NCBI GenBank assembly: GCA_029218445.1
Contig: JAQXRI010000121.1
Coordinates: 1-58,455 of the forward strand
DNA from: Prevotellaceae bacterium
Lineage (GTDB): Bacteria; Bacteroidota; Bacteroidia; Bacteroidales; Bacteroidaceae
Reading direction: 5' to 3'
DNA length: 58,455 nucleotides
Positions 18,332 to 27,272 of this stretch are shown piece after piece. A program made the position numbers and the translations under genes. Every line of letters starts with the position of its first letter. Position 1 is the stretch's first letter. The notes beneath the pieces are model-generated. The model saw only the letters and a program-made list of their open reading frames with translations, did not search any database and was not told where the DNA came from.

Positions 18332-19768
18332 ATGGAAGATTTAAGTAAAAAGAAACTGAACATGAAGGTGCAATGGACTAAGTTTGCCGTCGTTCTTGCA
18401 CTATACATAGCATTCCTTATTTGGGTGAAGAGTTGGCTCGGAGTAGTGGTCATTCCTTTCATCTACGACATTTATATTACGAAAAAGATTAAGTGGCAAT
18501 GGTGGAAAGACGCTGAACGTCCGGTGAAATTCGTCATGTCGTGGGTTGACGCTCTTGTCTTCGCGCTTGTGGCGGTCTATTTCATCAACCTTTTCTTTTT
18601 CCAAAACTATGTCATACCTTCAAGTTCGCTGGAGAAGTCGCTGCTCACAGGCGACTATCTGTTTGTAAGTAAGGTGAGCTATGGCCCACGAATACCCGAG
18701 ACGCCACTCACCATGCCTCTTACCCAGCACACTTTGCCCGTAGTCAACAGCAAGTCGTACATCGAATGGCCGCATTGGGACTATCGCCGCGTAAAGGGAC
18801 TGGGAAAGGTGGATGTCAACGATATTGTCGTGTTCAACTATCCGGCTGGCGACACGCTGTGTTCGGCACCGCAATACCAAAGCTTCGACTATTACGGCAT
18901 GTGCTACAGCATAGGCTATCAGATATATCCTCAGCGTCCCAACCCCGACTCGCTGTCGGCTGCCGACCGAATAAAATACTTCAATGCCATTTATGCTGCC
19001 GGACGTGAGGAACTGCGCCGAAACCAAGCTGAATATGGCGAAATAATTACACGTCCCACCGACCGCCGCGAGAACTACGTGAAACGCTGTGTAGGACTGC
19101 CTGGCCAAACTCTTCAGATAAAGAATCGCATAGTATATCTCGACGGCAAGGCCAACAAGGAACCAGAAGAGGTGCAATATTCATACTTCGTCAAACTGCG
19201 CCAGCATATACCGGAAGAAATGCTTAAGGACCTCGGCATATCGATGGAAGACTTGACAAGCCTGAACTCCTACGGCTATATGCCGCTTACAAAGCGAGCC
19301 GTTGCAGCCTTGTCGCAGCGCAAGGACATAGTGGAAAGCATCGAGATAAATACCGATGCGAGCGACCTTGACACTTATCCTCTCAACGGCAATATGCACT
19401 GGACACGCGACAACTATGGCCCGATATGGATTCCTGCAAAAGGCAAAAGCATTCCACTCAACCTCGACAACATTGCCATCTATGAGAGGCCTATAAAAGT
19501 GTATGAGAAAAATGACCTCCAAATACGCGATGGAAAGATATTCATTAACGGACAAGAAGCCAAGTCATACACATTCAAGATGGACTACTATTGGATGATG
19601 GGTGACAACCGCCACAACTCGGCCGACTCGCGTTATTGGGGTTTTGTACCCGAAGACCACATCGTTGGCAAACCTATATTTATATGGTGGTCGAGCGACC
19701 CTGACCGCAATGGATTCTCAGGAATACGCTGGAGCCGTCTGTTCCGTTTTGTCGATAACATCAAGTAG
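18332..19768 (+). CDS. lepB: Signal peptidase I
   Basis: 478 residues, longer than E. coli LepB (about 324) because of an insertion between the catalytic boxes, as is usual in Bacteroidetes. Hydrophobic segments lie at about 15-50 and 67-92. Catalytic Ser99 is in IPSSSLEKSL and the general-base Lys251 in YVKRCVGLPGQ; the GDNRHNSADSRYWGFVPE box is near the C-terminus. It removes Sec and Tat signal peptides at the outer face of the inner membrane. The insertion carries Cys residues and a long surface domain. A degenerate S26 paralog follows after 97 bases. Confidence 0.96.
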   Translation: MEDLSKKKLNMKVQWTKFAVVLALYIAFLIWVKSWLGVVVIPFIYDIYITKKIKWQWWKDAERPVKFVMSWVDALVFALVAVYFINLFFFQNYVIPSSSLEKSLLTGDYLFVSKVSYGPRIPETPLTMPLTQHTLPVVNSKSYIEWPHWDYRRVKGLGKVDVNDIVVFNYPAGDTLCSAPQYQSFDYYGMCYSIGYQIYPQRPNPDSLSAADRIKYFNAIYAAGREELRRNQAEYGEIITRPTDRRENYVKRCVGLPGQTLQIKNRIVYLDGKANKEPEEVQYSYFVKLRQHIPEEMLKDLGISMEDLTSLNSYGYMPLTKRAVAALSQRKDIVESIEINTDASDLDTYPLNGNMHWTRDNYGPIWIPAKGKSIPLNLDNIAIYERPIKVYEKNDLQIRDGKIFINGQEAKSYTFKMDYYWMMGDNRHNSADSRYWGFVPEDHIVGKPIFIWWSSDPDRNGFSGIRWSRLFRFVDNIK

Positions 19769-19853
19769 GTTGAAGGTTGAAGATTGAAGGTTGAAGGTTG
19801 AAGATTGAAGGTTGAAGATTGAAGGTTGAAAATTGAACATTGAATGTTGAATA
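19768..19853. repeat. Tandem heptamer repeat (GGTTGAA/GATTGAA units)
   Basis: About eleven to twelve copies of the 7-base unit [GA][GA]TTGAA run from the lepB stop codon almost to the next gene. Slippage-prone; not a CRISPR (no spacers). Confidence 0.85.
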
Positions 19854-19865
19854 GTCCGAATTGAT

Positions 19866-20384
19866 TTGAAAAAGACCATTATAGCCATCTTAGTGGCAAC
19901 GGCAGCCCTCTTTGCCTTTAGGGCATTGGTACTGACCATCTACACCATTGAGGGCACCGCTCTTGAACCCAATTTCAAGAGCGGCGACCGCATAATGGTC
20001 AATCGTTGGAGCTATGGACTCCGAACGGGCAACATCAATGGACTCTTTGGCTACGGAAGAATTGGCACGTGCATGCCTGAGTATGGCGACATTATCGCCT
20101 TTGACAATCCTACTCAGGACGTAGAGGGCGTCTTCGTCGGAAAGATTAAGTCGTTGCCCGGCGACACCTTGACAACTGCACAAGGGCCATACCTCGTGCC
20201 TGGTGAGGTGACATGTGCCAACCAAAACTACTATGTTGTGGAGATGGGTAAGGACAAGCAGACTTGCACCATACCCGAAACAAGCATAATAGGACGTGTG
20301 GTCCTCATCGTTTACAACCACGACGACAACTATTCCTTCTATTCCGGCTTCGCCACAAAACGTTGGTGTCTGCTGCCTGAATGA
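19866..20384 (+). CDS. S26 signal-peptidase-like protein lacking the catalytic residues
   Basis: 172 residues from a TTG start (MKKTIIAILV), with one N-terminal membrane anchor (about 4-26). Box B aligns as TIEGTALEPNF against LepB IPSSSLEKSL: the nucleophile position is Ala32 and only Thr31 is nearby. Box D aligns as FVGKIKSLPGD against YVKRCVGLPGQ: the general-base Lys position is Gly92, with Lys93 next to it. The GDNR..S.DSR box is missing. NRWSYGLR and SLPGD show true homology. It may be an inactive partner or regulator of LepB, or an enzyme with shifted catalytic residues. It overlaps the next gene by 4 bases (ATGA). Confidence 0.85.
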   Translation: MKKTIIAILVATAALFAFRALVLTIYTIEGTALEPNFKSGDRIMVNRWSYGLRTGNINGLFGYGRIGTCMPEYGDIIAFDNPTQDVEGVFVGKIKSLPGDTLTTAQGPYLVPGEVTCANQNYYVVEMGKDKQTCTIPETSIIGRVVLIVYNHDDNYSFYSGFATKRWCLLPE

Positions 20385-21028
20385 CAAATACTGATGCAAA
20401 TATGAATCTCCTTTCCACTACATATTTTGGTCCCATACAGTGGTACCAAAAGCTCAACATGGCCGATGCGACATTGATAGAGGCTCATGAAAACTATTGC
20501 AAGCAAACCTATCGCAATCGCTGCATAATAGCCACTGCCAATGGGAAGCAAGTGCTCACGGTGCCTGTAGAACGTCCTGCCGACAAAGACCTCAACAGAT
20601 GTCCCATACGTGACCTGCGCATAAGTGACCATGGACGTTGGCGTCAGCTGCATTGGAACGCCTTGCAGAGCGCATACAGCGAATCGCCGTTCTTCGAGTA
20701 CTATGCCGACGACCTGCGCCCCTTCTTTGAACGCCGATATGACTTTCTGTTTGACTTCAACATTGAAATTTGCCACACCGTATGCCAACTGCTCGATGTG
20801 CGTCCAACTATAGCTTTCACTGACCAGTACACCAAACATGAAGATTTGCCTTCCGACGTGTTTGACTATCGAAACGTAATAGTTCCAAAACACCCTCTTG
20901 CCGACCCGCTGTTTACGGCACGACCTTATTATCAGGTGTTTGCTGCCAAAACGGGTTTCTTGGGCAACCTTAGCATACTCGACTTGCTGTTTAACATGGG
21001 GCCTGAAGGAATCTTCTTGTTGCAATGA
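20381..21028 (+). CDS. WbqC-like family protein
   Basis: 215 residues, translationally coupled to the S26-like gene. WbqC family features: STTYFGPIQWYQKL near the start, then CIIATANGKQVLTVPVE, IRDLRISDHGRWRQLHWNAL and YSESPFFEYYADDLRPFF. WbqC-like proteins occur in polysaccharide and lipopolysaccharide gene sets; the fold is known but the reaction is not settled. No signal peptide. It ends 9 bases before the convergent EnvC-like gene. Confidence 0.88.
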   Translation: MTNTDANMNLLSTTYFGPIQWYQKLNMADATLIEAHENYCKQTYRNRCIIATANGKQVLTVPVERPADKDLNRCPIRDLRISDHGRWRQLHWNALQSAYSESPFFEYYADDLRPFFERRYDFLFDFNIEICHTVCQLLDVRPTIAFTDQYTKHEDLPSDVFDYRNVIVPKHPLADPLFTARPYYQVFAAKTGFLGNLSILDLLFNMGPEGIFLLQ

Positions 21029-21037
21029 CCTCTTATT

Positions 21038-22639
21038 TCAACGTCCTAACCATGACTCGGGATTGAGCTTTGAACGTTCACGGCGCAGCTGGAACTGCAG
21101 AATATTGTCGCGTCCGACAGTTCCGATGGTCTGACGTGCCGACACCCGTTGCCCCTTGCGCACGCTTACTGAGCCAAGGTTGCAATACACTGAGATGTAG
21201 CTGCCATGGCGCACCATCACGCCTGTAGTACCTCCCAAGCTGAACACGGCGCTCACTTCTCCGTCGAATATGCTTCTCACTGCTGCTCCAGGATTGCCAA
21301 GAATGTTTATGCCCTTGTTGTCAAGGCGCACATTTTTCAAGCCTTCAACATTATACTGCCCAAAATGGCTTACTATTCGGTATGAGCCTGCCACTGGCAT
21401 TGGCAGACGGCCGCGGTTGCTTTCAAAGTTGCCGCTTATACGACGGTCCTCCGAGGCAAGTGTCATCTTTGGCACTTCTTCTTTGGCCTTCTTGGCTTCA
21501 GCCACCTCGCGTTCGCGCTCTTTGGCTTCCTCTGCCGCCCTGCGCTCTGTTTCTTCACGCACTTTGCGTGCCTCGCGTGCAGCCTCTTCGGCCATTGCCC
21601 TCTCCTCGGCACTCTTTCTCGCTGCCGCCTCGGCCTCACGCTTCAATCGTGCCTCACGCTCGCGAGCAAGTGCAATGCGTCGGGCGTTTTCCCTTGCGGC
21701 TGCTTCGGCAGCTGCCTTCTTCCGAGCCAGCTCTTCTGCCTTGCGCTTTGCCTCGGCCTCAGCTGCCTTGCGTGCCTCCTCGGCCTTGCGTTTCGCTTCG
21801 GCAATGGCGCGCTGGCGCGCCTTTTCCACTTCAATGGCTATAAGGCGGTCAATCTCGGCATTTATGGCTTTGTCGCGCTCCATCTGCTTGTCAATGATTG
21901 ACTTAATCGTCTTCTGCTGCTTCTGTAGTGTGCTTACCACATTCTGCTGTTCCTCCTGTTTCGACTCAAGGTTGCGGCGTTCCTGTTCTCCTTTATTAAG
22001 TAAAGTGTGCTTCTGCTTTTTTACTGTTGTCAACTCCTCGTGTTTGGCTGTAACCTCAGCCTGTTTCACTTTCACCATCTCGCCCTGCGCCTTCTGATAA
22101 GACGCATATTCGCGCATGAAGCGCATACGGCGGTACATCTGGGTAAAGTTTTTGGCCGAGAAGATGAACATGAGTTGGTTTTGTATTGAGCGGTTACGGT
22201 GCATGTAGCGCATCGACTTCACATATTTCGTCTTGCGGTCGTCAAGTTCGGCCTGCAATTGTGTCAGTTGGTCGTTGAGTTGCCCGATGTTTCCATCCAG
22301 CACGTTTATGTCACGGCGTATGGTGTCGATGGTTTTCCTCTTGTCGGCTATCTCCGTGTTTATGACCATGAGTTTCTGTAGCCTCTGCTTGACGTCACGC
22401 TCATTGTTGCGCAACTTCTTCTGTTGTGCAGCAATCTGCTTCTTTATCTGTTCACGCTCGTTTTTCAGACCCTTTATCGATGGAGTGGATATCTCTTTTT
22501 GCGTTTTCTTTGACGTAGAGGCCTTCTTTTTCTTAACTTGCGTGGTCTTTGTCTGTTTTGCAGTCGTCTTTTTCTTTGTCTGTGCCTGTGAGGCCAATGT
22601 CAGAGCCAAGAATATTAAGAATATGTGAAATCGTCTCAT
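21038..22639 (-). CDS. EnvC-like murein hydrolase activator with degenerate LytM domain
   Basis: 533 residues. A signal peptide (about 1-19, ends SQAQ) is followed by a Lys/Thr-rich linker, a long coiled coil (about 50-260), a highly charged Ala/Arg/Glu helix (about 265-390) and a C-terminal M23/LytM domain (about 405-533). The LytM zinc motifs are altered: LDNKGINIL replaces the usual HxxxD block and VYCNLGSV replaces the HxH block. This fits EnvC-type proteins, which activate amidases during cell separation instead of cutting peptidoglycan. It is the last gene of the dut, TPR, DUF4292 operon. Confidence 0.9.
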   Translation of the reverse strand: MRRFHIFLIFLALTLASQAQTKKKTTAKQTKTTQVKKKKASTSKKTQKEISTPSIKGLKNEREQIKKQIAAQQKKLRNNERDVKQRLQKLMVINTEIADKRKTIDTIRRDINVLDGNIGQLNDQLTQLQAELDDRKTKYVKSMRYMHRNRSIQNQLMFIFSAKNFTQMYRRMRFMREYASYQKAQGEMVKVKQAEVTAKHEELTTVKKQKHTLLNKGEQERRNLESKQEEQQNVVSTLQKQQKTIKSIIDKQMERDKAINAEIDRLIAIEVEKARQRAIAEAKRKAEEARKAAEAEAKRKAEELARKKAAAEAAARENARRIALAREREARLKREAEAAARKSAEERAMAEEAAREARKVREETERRAAEEAKEREREVAEAKKAKEEVPKMTLASEDRRISGNFESNRGRLPMPVAGSYRIVSHFGQYNVEGLKNVRLDNKGINILGNPGAAVRSIFDGEVSAVFSLGGTTGVMVRHGSYISVYCNLGSVSVRKGQRVSARQTIGTVGRDNILQFQLRRERSKLNPESWLGR

Positions 22640-22660
22640 CTTCTTTTGGCAATGTTCTGT

Positions 22661-23503
22661 TTAGAGTGCCATAAACCGGCGCAATATGTCATCAACCTGA
22701 ACCTCTTTGTACTTGCTCGAAATGGCTGTTCTTGTCTCCCATTCCGATTCGTTGCCAAGGGTGTTGTATGACATGGTGATTTTTATTTCTTTGTTGGCTG
22801 TGGTAAATATAATGGTGTTGCCTGTCGGGAACGAACCCTGTTCAAAGGGTTTGAAGTCGGTGTAGTCCCAATTAAGCTGGGTAGTGCCATGCAAACGGTG
22901 GTTGTACAAGAGGTTTGTCATGCGGATGCTGCCTTCATGGTTGGCAAGCCACTTGTAGTTCATGTTGTCCTTCTTCATCGAAATGATGATGTCGTTGCCG
23001 CTAATGTTGGTGTCGAAGTTTTGTAGTTGTGCAGTTGTAAGTGTATCTACTCCAGGCTGGAAAAGCTCATTCCAGAACAACGCCTGAAGCGAATAGAAGT
23101 TCAAGCCACTGTTGCGGAGAAAGTCAACCTGCTCGTATGTGGCGCGAAGATACTGCTTGTTGATGCGGTCCATCAGGAGCACATAATCCTTGGTAAACTC
23201 AAGGCGAGCCGCCTCGACAAATCCGAAAGCCATGAGCTGCAGTCGAATGACGTCGTCGCGTTTCATCTTGAGATTGCCCGTAAGCGAAATTTCCTGCGAG
23301 CCCATCTGCACCTTAAACTTCAGCTTCGATGTCATGAACTTTGTCTTCTGAGTGTTGGAACTTACCATTTCGAGTATTTCCTGCGTCCTTAACATCTCCT
23401 GTGTCATTGGTTTTGTAGCTACTACATTCTTCGTTGATTTACATGAAGCCAAAGCCAATGGAATGGCCAATACGGCCAGCTTTATGATACTTGTTATTTT
23501 CAT
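22661..23503 (-). CDS. DUF4292 lipoprotein
   Basis: 280 residues with lipobox LALASC (Cys21). The body is beta-rich, matching DUF4292 (LKFKVQMGSQEISLTGNLKM, RLQLMAFGFVEAARLEF, WELF-type and YNTL segments). The pattern of antiparallel strands recalls LolA/LolB or outer-membrane lipoprotein-sorting proteins; that is inference. It overlaps the TPR gene by 4 bases and lies 21 bases before the EnvC-like gene, so it belongs to an envelope operon. Confidence 0.88.
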   Translation of the reverse strand: MKITSIIKLAVLAIPLALASCKSTKNVVATKPMTQEMLRTQEILEMVSSNTQKTKFMTSKLKFKVQMGSQEISLTGNLKMKRDDVIRLQLMAFGFVEAARLEFTKDYVLLMDRINKQYLRATYEQVDFLRNSGLNFYSLQALFWNELFQPGVDTLTTAQLQNFDTNISGNDIIISMKKDNMNYKWLANHEGSIRMTNLLYNHRLHGTTQLNWDYTDFKPFEQGSFPTGNTIIFTTANKEIKITMSYNTLGNESEWETRTAISSKYKEVQVDDILRRFMAL

Positions 23504-25245
23504 TGCTTAAAGTATTTTTTATGTTTCAATTTTCGTTGTATCGCCTTGTTGTTCGGGTCGCGTTGCAAGGCTATGTTCCAATATTCCAATGCCTTGTCGG
23601 CAAAGCCTGCCAAAAAACAGATGTCGCCGGCGTGGTCGTACAATACGTGGCCTACTGAATCGGTGTCGTTTTGCAGTGCCTGCTCGATATACACCTTTGC
23701 CTCTGCATACCTGCCAAGTTTAAACAGTACCCAAGCGTAGGTGTCGAGGTAGGTTGCATTTTTTGGTTCCTGCTTTACTGTCTTGTAGCTCATCTGCTCG
23801 GCCTTTTCCAGCTGTTCGTCTTGTTCGCTCAGATAATAGGCATAGTTGTTCAGACACCCAAGGTTGTCGCCTTTCCATTGCAGGCATGAATCGTAGGCTG
23901 CGTATGCTTCACGCCGCATGGCTTTCTGAAAATACAAATCTCCCATTACCGAATAGAAGTCGGAAACTATGTCAGGATTGCTCTCGTCGTTTATCACCGA
24001 TACTCCTTTTTTGAACGCCTCCAATGCTCCGTCGTTGTCGTCCTTGCGATAAAGGGCCATGCCCTGGAAATAATAGAAGGCCATTTCTTCTGGATTGTAT
24101 TGGCTTGAGCGCAGCGCAAGTTCCAACACTCGGTCCATGTCGTCCTTTTCCCATGCCTGGCCTATGAGTTGCAAACTTGCCGAAGAGTTGTCGGGAGCAA
24201 AGTCGAGAATATGGTTAAGTACACTTGAAATGGTATCGACCGACATTTTCTTCATGCTCATATAGGCAGCCTGCAAAAGCCCGATGTCGGCCGAACGACA
24301 GTCGGAACGTTGTATCGCGTCAAAGCATCCTATTATCTTTGCACTGTCAACTATGCCATTGCCTTCCTCGGCTATCATTTGGCGCATAAGGTATTCACGC
24401 CCTTCCACGCTTGTGTTCTTGTTGAGCAATACCTTCATGGTCATGCTGTCGGCTTTTGCCGTGTCGCCTTGCTTCTGATAGTAGGAACGAAGCGAAAGCT
24501 GCGCGCGGTTGTTGTCGGGCTCTTCGGCCAAAATGTCGTTATATACCTTCAATGCTTCGTCGTCCTTGTCGTTCTGCAACAATATGTCGCCATACATGCC
24601 CTTATAGTTCAAGTCGTTTGGATAATAGTCGGCCAGCTGCTTCATTTCGGCGATGGCAGCCTCCTTGTTGCCTTGACTTGTGTATATTTCGCTTTTTGCT
24701 ATCGTTATCTGCTCGTTTTTGTCTTCCAGCACCTCAAGCCGTTGAAGCGCATCGATGGCTTTGTCCCAATCGTTTTCCATTTGGTAAAGCCTAAACAGCA
24801 TTTCCAGTACGTCAGCCCGCGACGAATCGTGTACGAACAATGTTTCAAACACGTCAATGGCCTCCTTGTAGCGTGCATACGAAACATACATCTGTGCCAA
24901 AGTTTCGGTATAGGTGGCATTGTTGGGGTCGAGCTTGGCGGCTTTCTCGAAACATGCCATAGCCTCGTCTTTTTTCTTCAGCTTCAGATAATACTGCGCC
25001 AAGTAGTAATGGGCTTCAGCTGCTGTGGAATCCAACTGTGTGCAACGCCTAAACAATTCGAAGGCTGCTGCATCGTTGCCCTTCTGCCTCTCTACCACAG
25101 CGTCAAGAAACACATGGTTGTAAAAGGCCAAGGAGTCCTGTGCCGATAGTTCAATACCGACAAAAGCGAGCAGTACAGATGCCAATATCCGTCTTAATCC
25201 CATCGAGAAATGTATGCCATGCATACTCATGTCCAAATTCTTCAA
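23500..25245 (-). CDS. Tetratricopeptide-repeat protein, exported
   Basis: 581 residues. A signal peptide is likely from about residue 15 (MGLRRILASVLLAFVGIELS, then AQ). The rest is nearly all TPR helices: for example AEAHYYLAQYYLKLKKKDEA, NATYTETLAQMYVSYARYKE, and the terminal block YLDTYAWVLFKLGRYAEAK. TPR proteins are scaffolds, so a catalytic role is unlikely. It sits between dut (19 bases) and DUF4292 (overlap 4), consistent with a role in envelope assembly. The translation start is uncertain because several Met codons lie in the first 15 residues. Confidence 0.9.
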   Translation of the reverse strand: MKNLDMSMHGIHFSMGLRRILASVLLAFVGIELSAQDSLAFYNHVFLDAVVERQKGNDAAAFELFRRCTQLDSTAAEAHYYLAQYYLKLKKKDEAMACFEKAAKLDPNNATYTETLAQMYVSYARYKEAIDVFETLFVHDSSRADVLEMLFRLYQMENDWDKAIDALQRLEVLEDKNEQITIAKSEIYTSQGNKEAAIAEMKQLADYYPNDLNYKGMYGDILLQNDKDDEALKVYNDILAEEPDNNRAQLSLRSYYQKQGDTAKADSMTMKVLLNKNTSVEGREYLMRQMIAEEGNGIVDSAKIIGCFDAIQRSDCRSADIGLLQAAYMSMKKMSVDTISSVLNHILDFAPDNSSASLQLIGQAWEKDDMDRVLELALRSSQYNPEEMAFYYFQGMALYRKDDNDGALEAFKKGVSVINDESNPDIVSDFYSVMGDLYFQKAMRREAYAAYDSCLQWKGDNLGCLNNYAYYLSEQDEQLEKAEQMSYKTVKQEPKNATYLDTYAWVLFKLGRYAEAKVYIEQALQNDTDSVGHVLYDHAGDICFLAGFADKALEYWNIALQRDPNNKAIQRKLKHKKYFKQ

Positions 25246-25264
25246 TCTTTCAGTCCTTTTTCGC

Positions 25265-25699
25265 TTACTTCACTCCTGTATGTCCGTAGCCTCCGTCGCC
25301 TCTTTCCGTGTCGTCGAGCTGTTCAACCACAACAAACTCGGCGTGTTCGTGCTTTGCCACAACCAGTTGTGCAATGCGCTCGCCCTCGTTGATGGTGAAT
25401 GGCTCGTTGGAAAGATTGACAAGAAGCACCTTCACCTCGCCCCTGTAGTCGGCGTCGATGGTGCCTGGAGTATTCAATACGGTAATGCCATGTTTAAGTG
25501 CAAGACCACTGCGGGGTCTTACCTGTGCCTCATATCCCGCTGGCAATGCCATATACAGTCCCGTGCCGATAAGCTGCCGTTCCATAGGTTTAAGCACTAT
25601 CGACTGGTCAATGTTTGCTCTCAAGTCAAGGCCTGCACTAAGCGGAGTGGCGTATGCAGGAAGGGGCTGGCGGCCCTTGTTTATTACCTTTATTTCCAT
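25265..25699 (-). CDS. dut: Deoxyuridine 5'-triphosphate nucleotidohydrolase
   Basis: 144 residues, normal for a trimeric dUTPase. All five motifs are present: [41 protein letters not shown] and the C-terminal [10 protein letters not shown]. It hydrolyses dUTP to dUMP and pyrophosphate, keeping uracil out of DNA and feeding thymidylate synthesis. First gene of the - strand operon. It is divergent from dgt, another dNTP-pool enzyme, over a 118-base promoter region. Confidence 0.97.
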   Translation of the reverse strand: MEIKVINKGRQPLPAYATPLSAGLDLRANIDQSIVLKPMERQLIGTGLYMALPAGYEAQVRPRSGLALKHGITVLNTPGTIDADYRGEVKVLLVNLSNEPFTINEGERIAQLVVAKHEHAEFVVVEQLDDTERGDGGYGHTGVK

Positions 25700-25730
25700 C
25701 TTTTCACATGTCGTTTTTCGTATAATGGCG

Positions 25731-25738
25731 CAAATTTA
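25731..25738 (-). promoter_or_regulatory. -7 promoter element (TAAATTTG) for the dut operon
   Basis: TAnnTTTG match on the - strand, 32 bases before the dut start codon. Confidence 0.55.
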
Positions 25739-25802
25739 GTTATTTAAATCCAAAAAATAGCATTTTTGCTTCTAAAAAGTAGTTTTTTAGATAAAAAAAG
25801 GT

Positions 25803-25810
25803 TACTTTTG
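25803..25810 (+). promoter_or_regulatory. -7 promoter element (TACTTTTG) for dgt
   Basis: TAnnTTTG match 8 bases before the first dgt ATG (25818), giving an almost leaderless mRNA if that start or the next codon (also ATG) is used. Confidence 0.6.
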
Positions 25811-25817
25811 CACTTGT

Positions 25818-27158
25818 ATGATGAATTGGGAACAACTTATAACTAATAAACGGCTCGGACAAGAACATTATCATCCTAACCGTAAAGACGAGCGTTCGGA
25901 GTTTAAGCGCGACTACGACCGCCTCATTTTCTCTGCCCCCTTCCGTCGTCTTCAAAACAAGACACAGGTATTTCCTCTTCCGGGAAGCATCTTTGTACAC
26001 AACCGCCTCACTCACAGTCTTGAGGTGGCAAGCGTTGGCATGTCGTTGGGATGCGATGTGGCAAAGGCCATTAAGCAAAAGCGACCTGAGTTGCAGAATA
26101 CGCTTTTTGAAGAGATAGGGCAGATAGTGGCAACTGCTTGCCTCGCTCACGACATGGGCAATCCGCCTTTTGGACATTCGGGCGAAAAGGCCATCCAGAC
26201 TTTCTTCACCGAAGGCAATGGGCACTTCCTGAAGGGAATGGTGAGCGACGAGTTCTGGAACGACATCACCCACTTTGAAGGCAATGCCAACGCCTTTCGT
26301 CTTCTTGCCCACAAATACAAGGGACGTCGCCAAGGAGGCTTTGTCATGACCTATTCCACATTAGCCTCCATCGTGAAATATCCCTTCTCGTCTGCTTATT
26401 CCGGACCAAAAGGCAAATTTGGCTTTTTCGGTTCAGAGAAGGAACTCTTCGAGAGGATAGCCGATGAAATGGGCATTATTCGCCTTTCCGACGATGGCGA
26501 GCCACTTAAGTATGTGCGCCATCCCTTGGTTTATTTGGTTGAAGCGGCCGACGACATCTGCTATGAAATAATGGACATCGAGGATTCTCACAAGCTGAAG
26601 ATTCTTTCGTTTGACGAGACAAAGGAGTTGATGCTCTCATTCTTCGACGAAGAGACTCAGCAAAATATAAACAAAAGGATAGTTGACGAAGGCATTACCG
26701 ACAGAAATGAGCAGGTCGTGTATATGAGGGCGTGTGCAATAGGCATACTCGAACACGAATGTGCCGAAGCCTTCATTCGCAACGAGGAAAAGATTCTCGA
26801 AGGAACGTTCAAGGGTTCTTTGATAGACAGCATCAGCGAAAGGCAGCGTTTGGCATACAGAAGATGTTCAGTAATGTCGTGGAAGAAGATATATCGCAGC
26901 AAACCTGTTCTCGACGTTGAACTGGCCGGTTATAAGATAATGAACACTCTAATGGAGCAAATGACCGAAGCCGTTACTCATCCCGACCGATATTATTCAA
27001 AGCAGCTGATATGCAGAGTAAGCAGCCAATATGACATTGACTCTCCCGATTTGGAAACAAGGGTAATGGCCGTAATCGACTACATCAGTGGCATGACCGA
27101 TGTGTATGCTCTCGATGTATATCAAAAGATTAATGGCATTAGCCTTCCTATCGTTTAG
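25818..27158 (+). CDS. dgt: Deoxyguanosinetriphosphate triphosphohydrolase (HD domain)
   Basis: 446 residues. HD-superfamily dNTPase that releases triphosphate from dGTP. Seen motifs: RDYDRLIFSAPFRRLQNKTQ, VHNRLTHSLEVA (first His ligand), ACLAHDMGNPPFGHSGE (the HD pair and neighbour), and a later VEAADDICYEIMDIED block. Two Met codons open the frame; either could be used. Divergent from dut. The gene is followed by a 27-bp perfect hairpin. Confidence 0.94.
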   Translation: MMNWEQLITNKRLGQEHYHPNRKDERSEFKRDYDRLIFSAPFRRLQNKTQVFPLPGSIFVHNRLTHSLEVASVGMSLGCDVAKAIKQKRPELQNTLFEEIGQIVATACLAHDMGNPPFGHSGEKAIQTFFTEGNGHFLKGMVSDEFWNDITHFEGNANAFRLLAHKYKGRRQGGFVMTYSTLASIVKYPFSSAYSGPKGKFGFFGSEKELFERIADEMGIIRLSDDGEPLKYVRHPLVYLVEAADDICYEIMDIEDSHKLKILSFDETKELMLSFFDEETQQNINKRIVDEGITDRNEQVVYMRACAIGILEHECAEAFIRNEEKILEGTFKGSLIDSISERQRLAYRRCSVMSWKKIYRSKPVLDVELAGYKIMNTLMEQMTEAVTHPDRYYSKQLICRVSSQYDIDSPDLETRVMAVIDYISGMTDVYALDVYQKINGISLPIV

Positions 27159-27168
27159 TGAACACGGC

Positions 27169-27266
27169 TGCGTCACGGTTGTTCCATGGCTTGCGTCACG
27201 GTAGTTCCACACTCTGGCGACACGGTTGTTCCATAAATGTGGAACAACCGTGTCGCCAGAGTGTGG
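27169..27266. repeat. Three direct copies and one inverted copy of an 18-bp repeat, forming a 27-bp perfect hairpin
   Basis: Copies at 27169-27186, 27192-27209 and 27216-27233 share the core ACACGG or TCACGG then TTGTTCCA or TAGTTCCA. An inverted copy at 27240-27257 pairs with the third. The stem extends to 27 bp (27207-27233 with 27240-27266) around a 6-base loop. It lies between convergent dgt and the GlsB-like gene and could terminate both, though no T-run is present. Confidence 0.85.
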
Positions 27267-27272
27267 ACTTGT

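Noticed and set aside
19768..19853. Repeat array considered as a CRISPR
   Set aside because: Units are 7 bases with no spacers and no cas genes nearby.
21270..22097. 275-codon Ser/Arg/Phe-rich frame opposite the EnvC-like gene
   Set aside because: Arises from the antisense of the charged Ala/Arg/Glu helix; no start context or domain.
24310..25149. 279-codon + strand frame opposite the TPR gene
   Set aside because: Antisense of clear TPR repeats.
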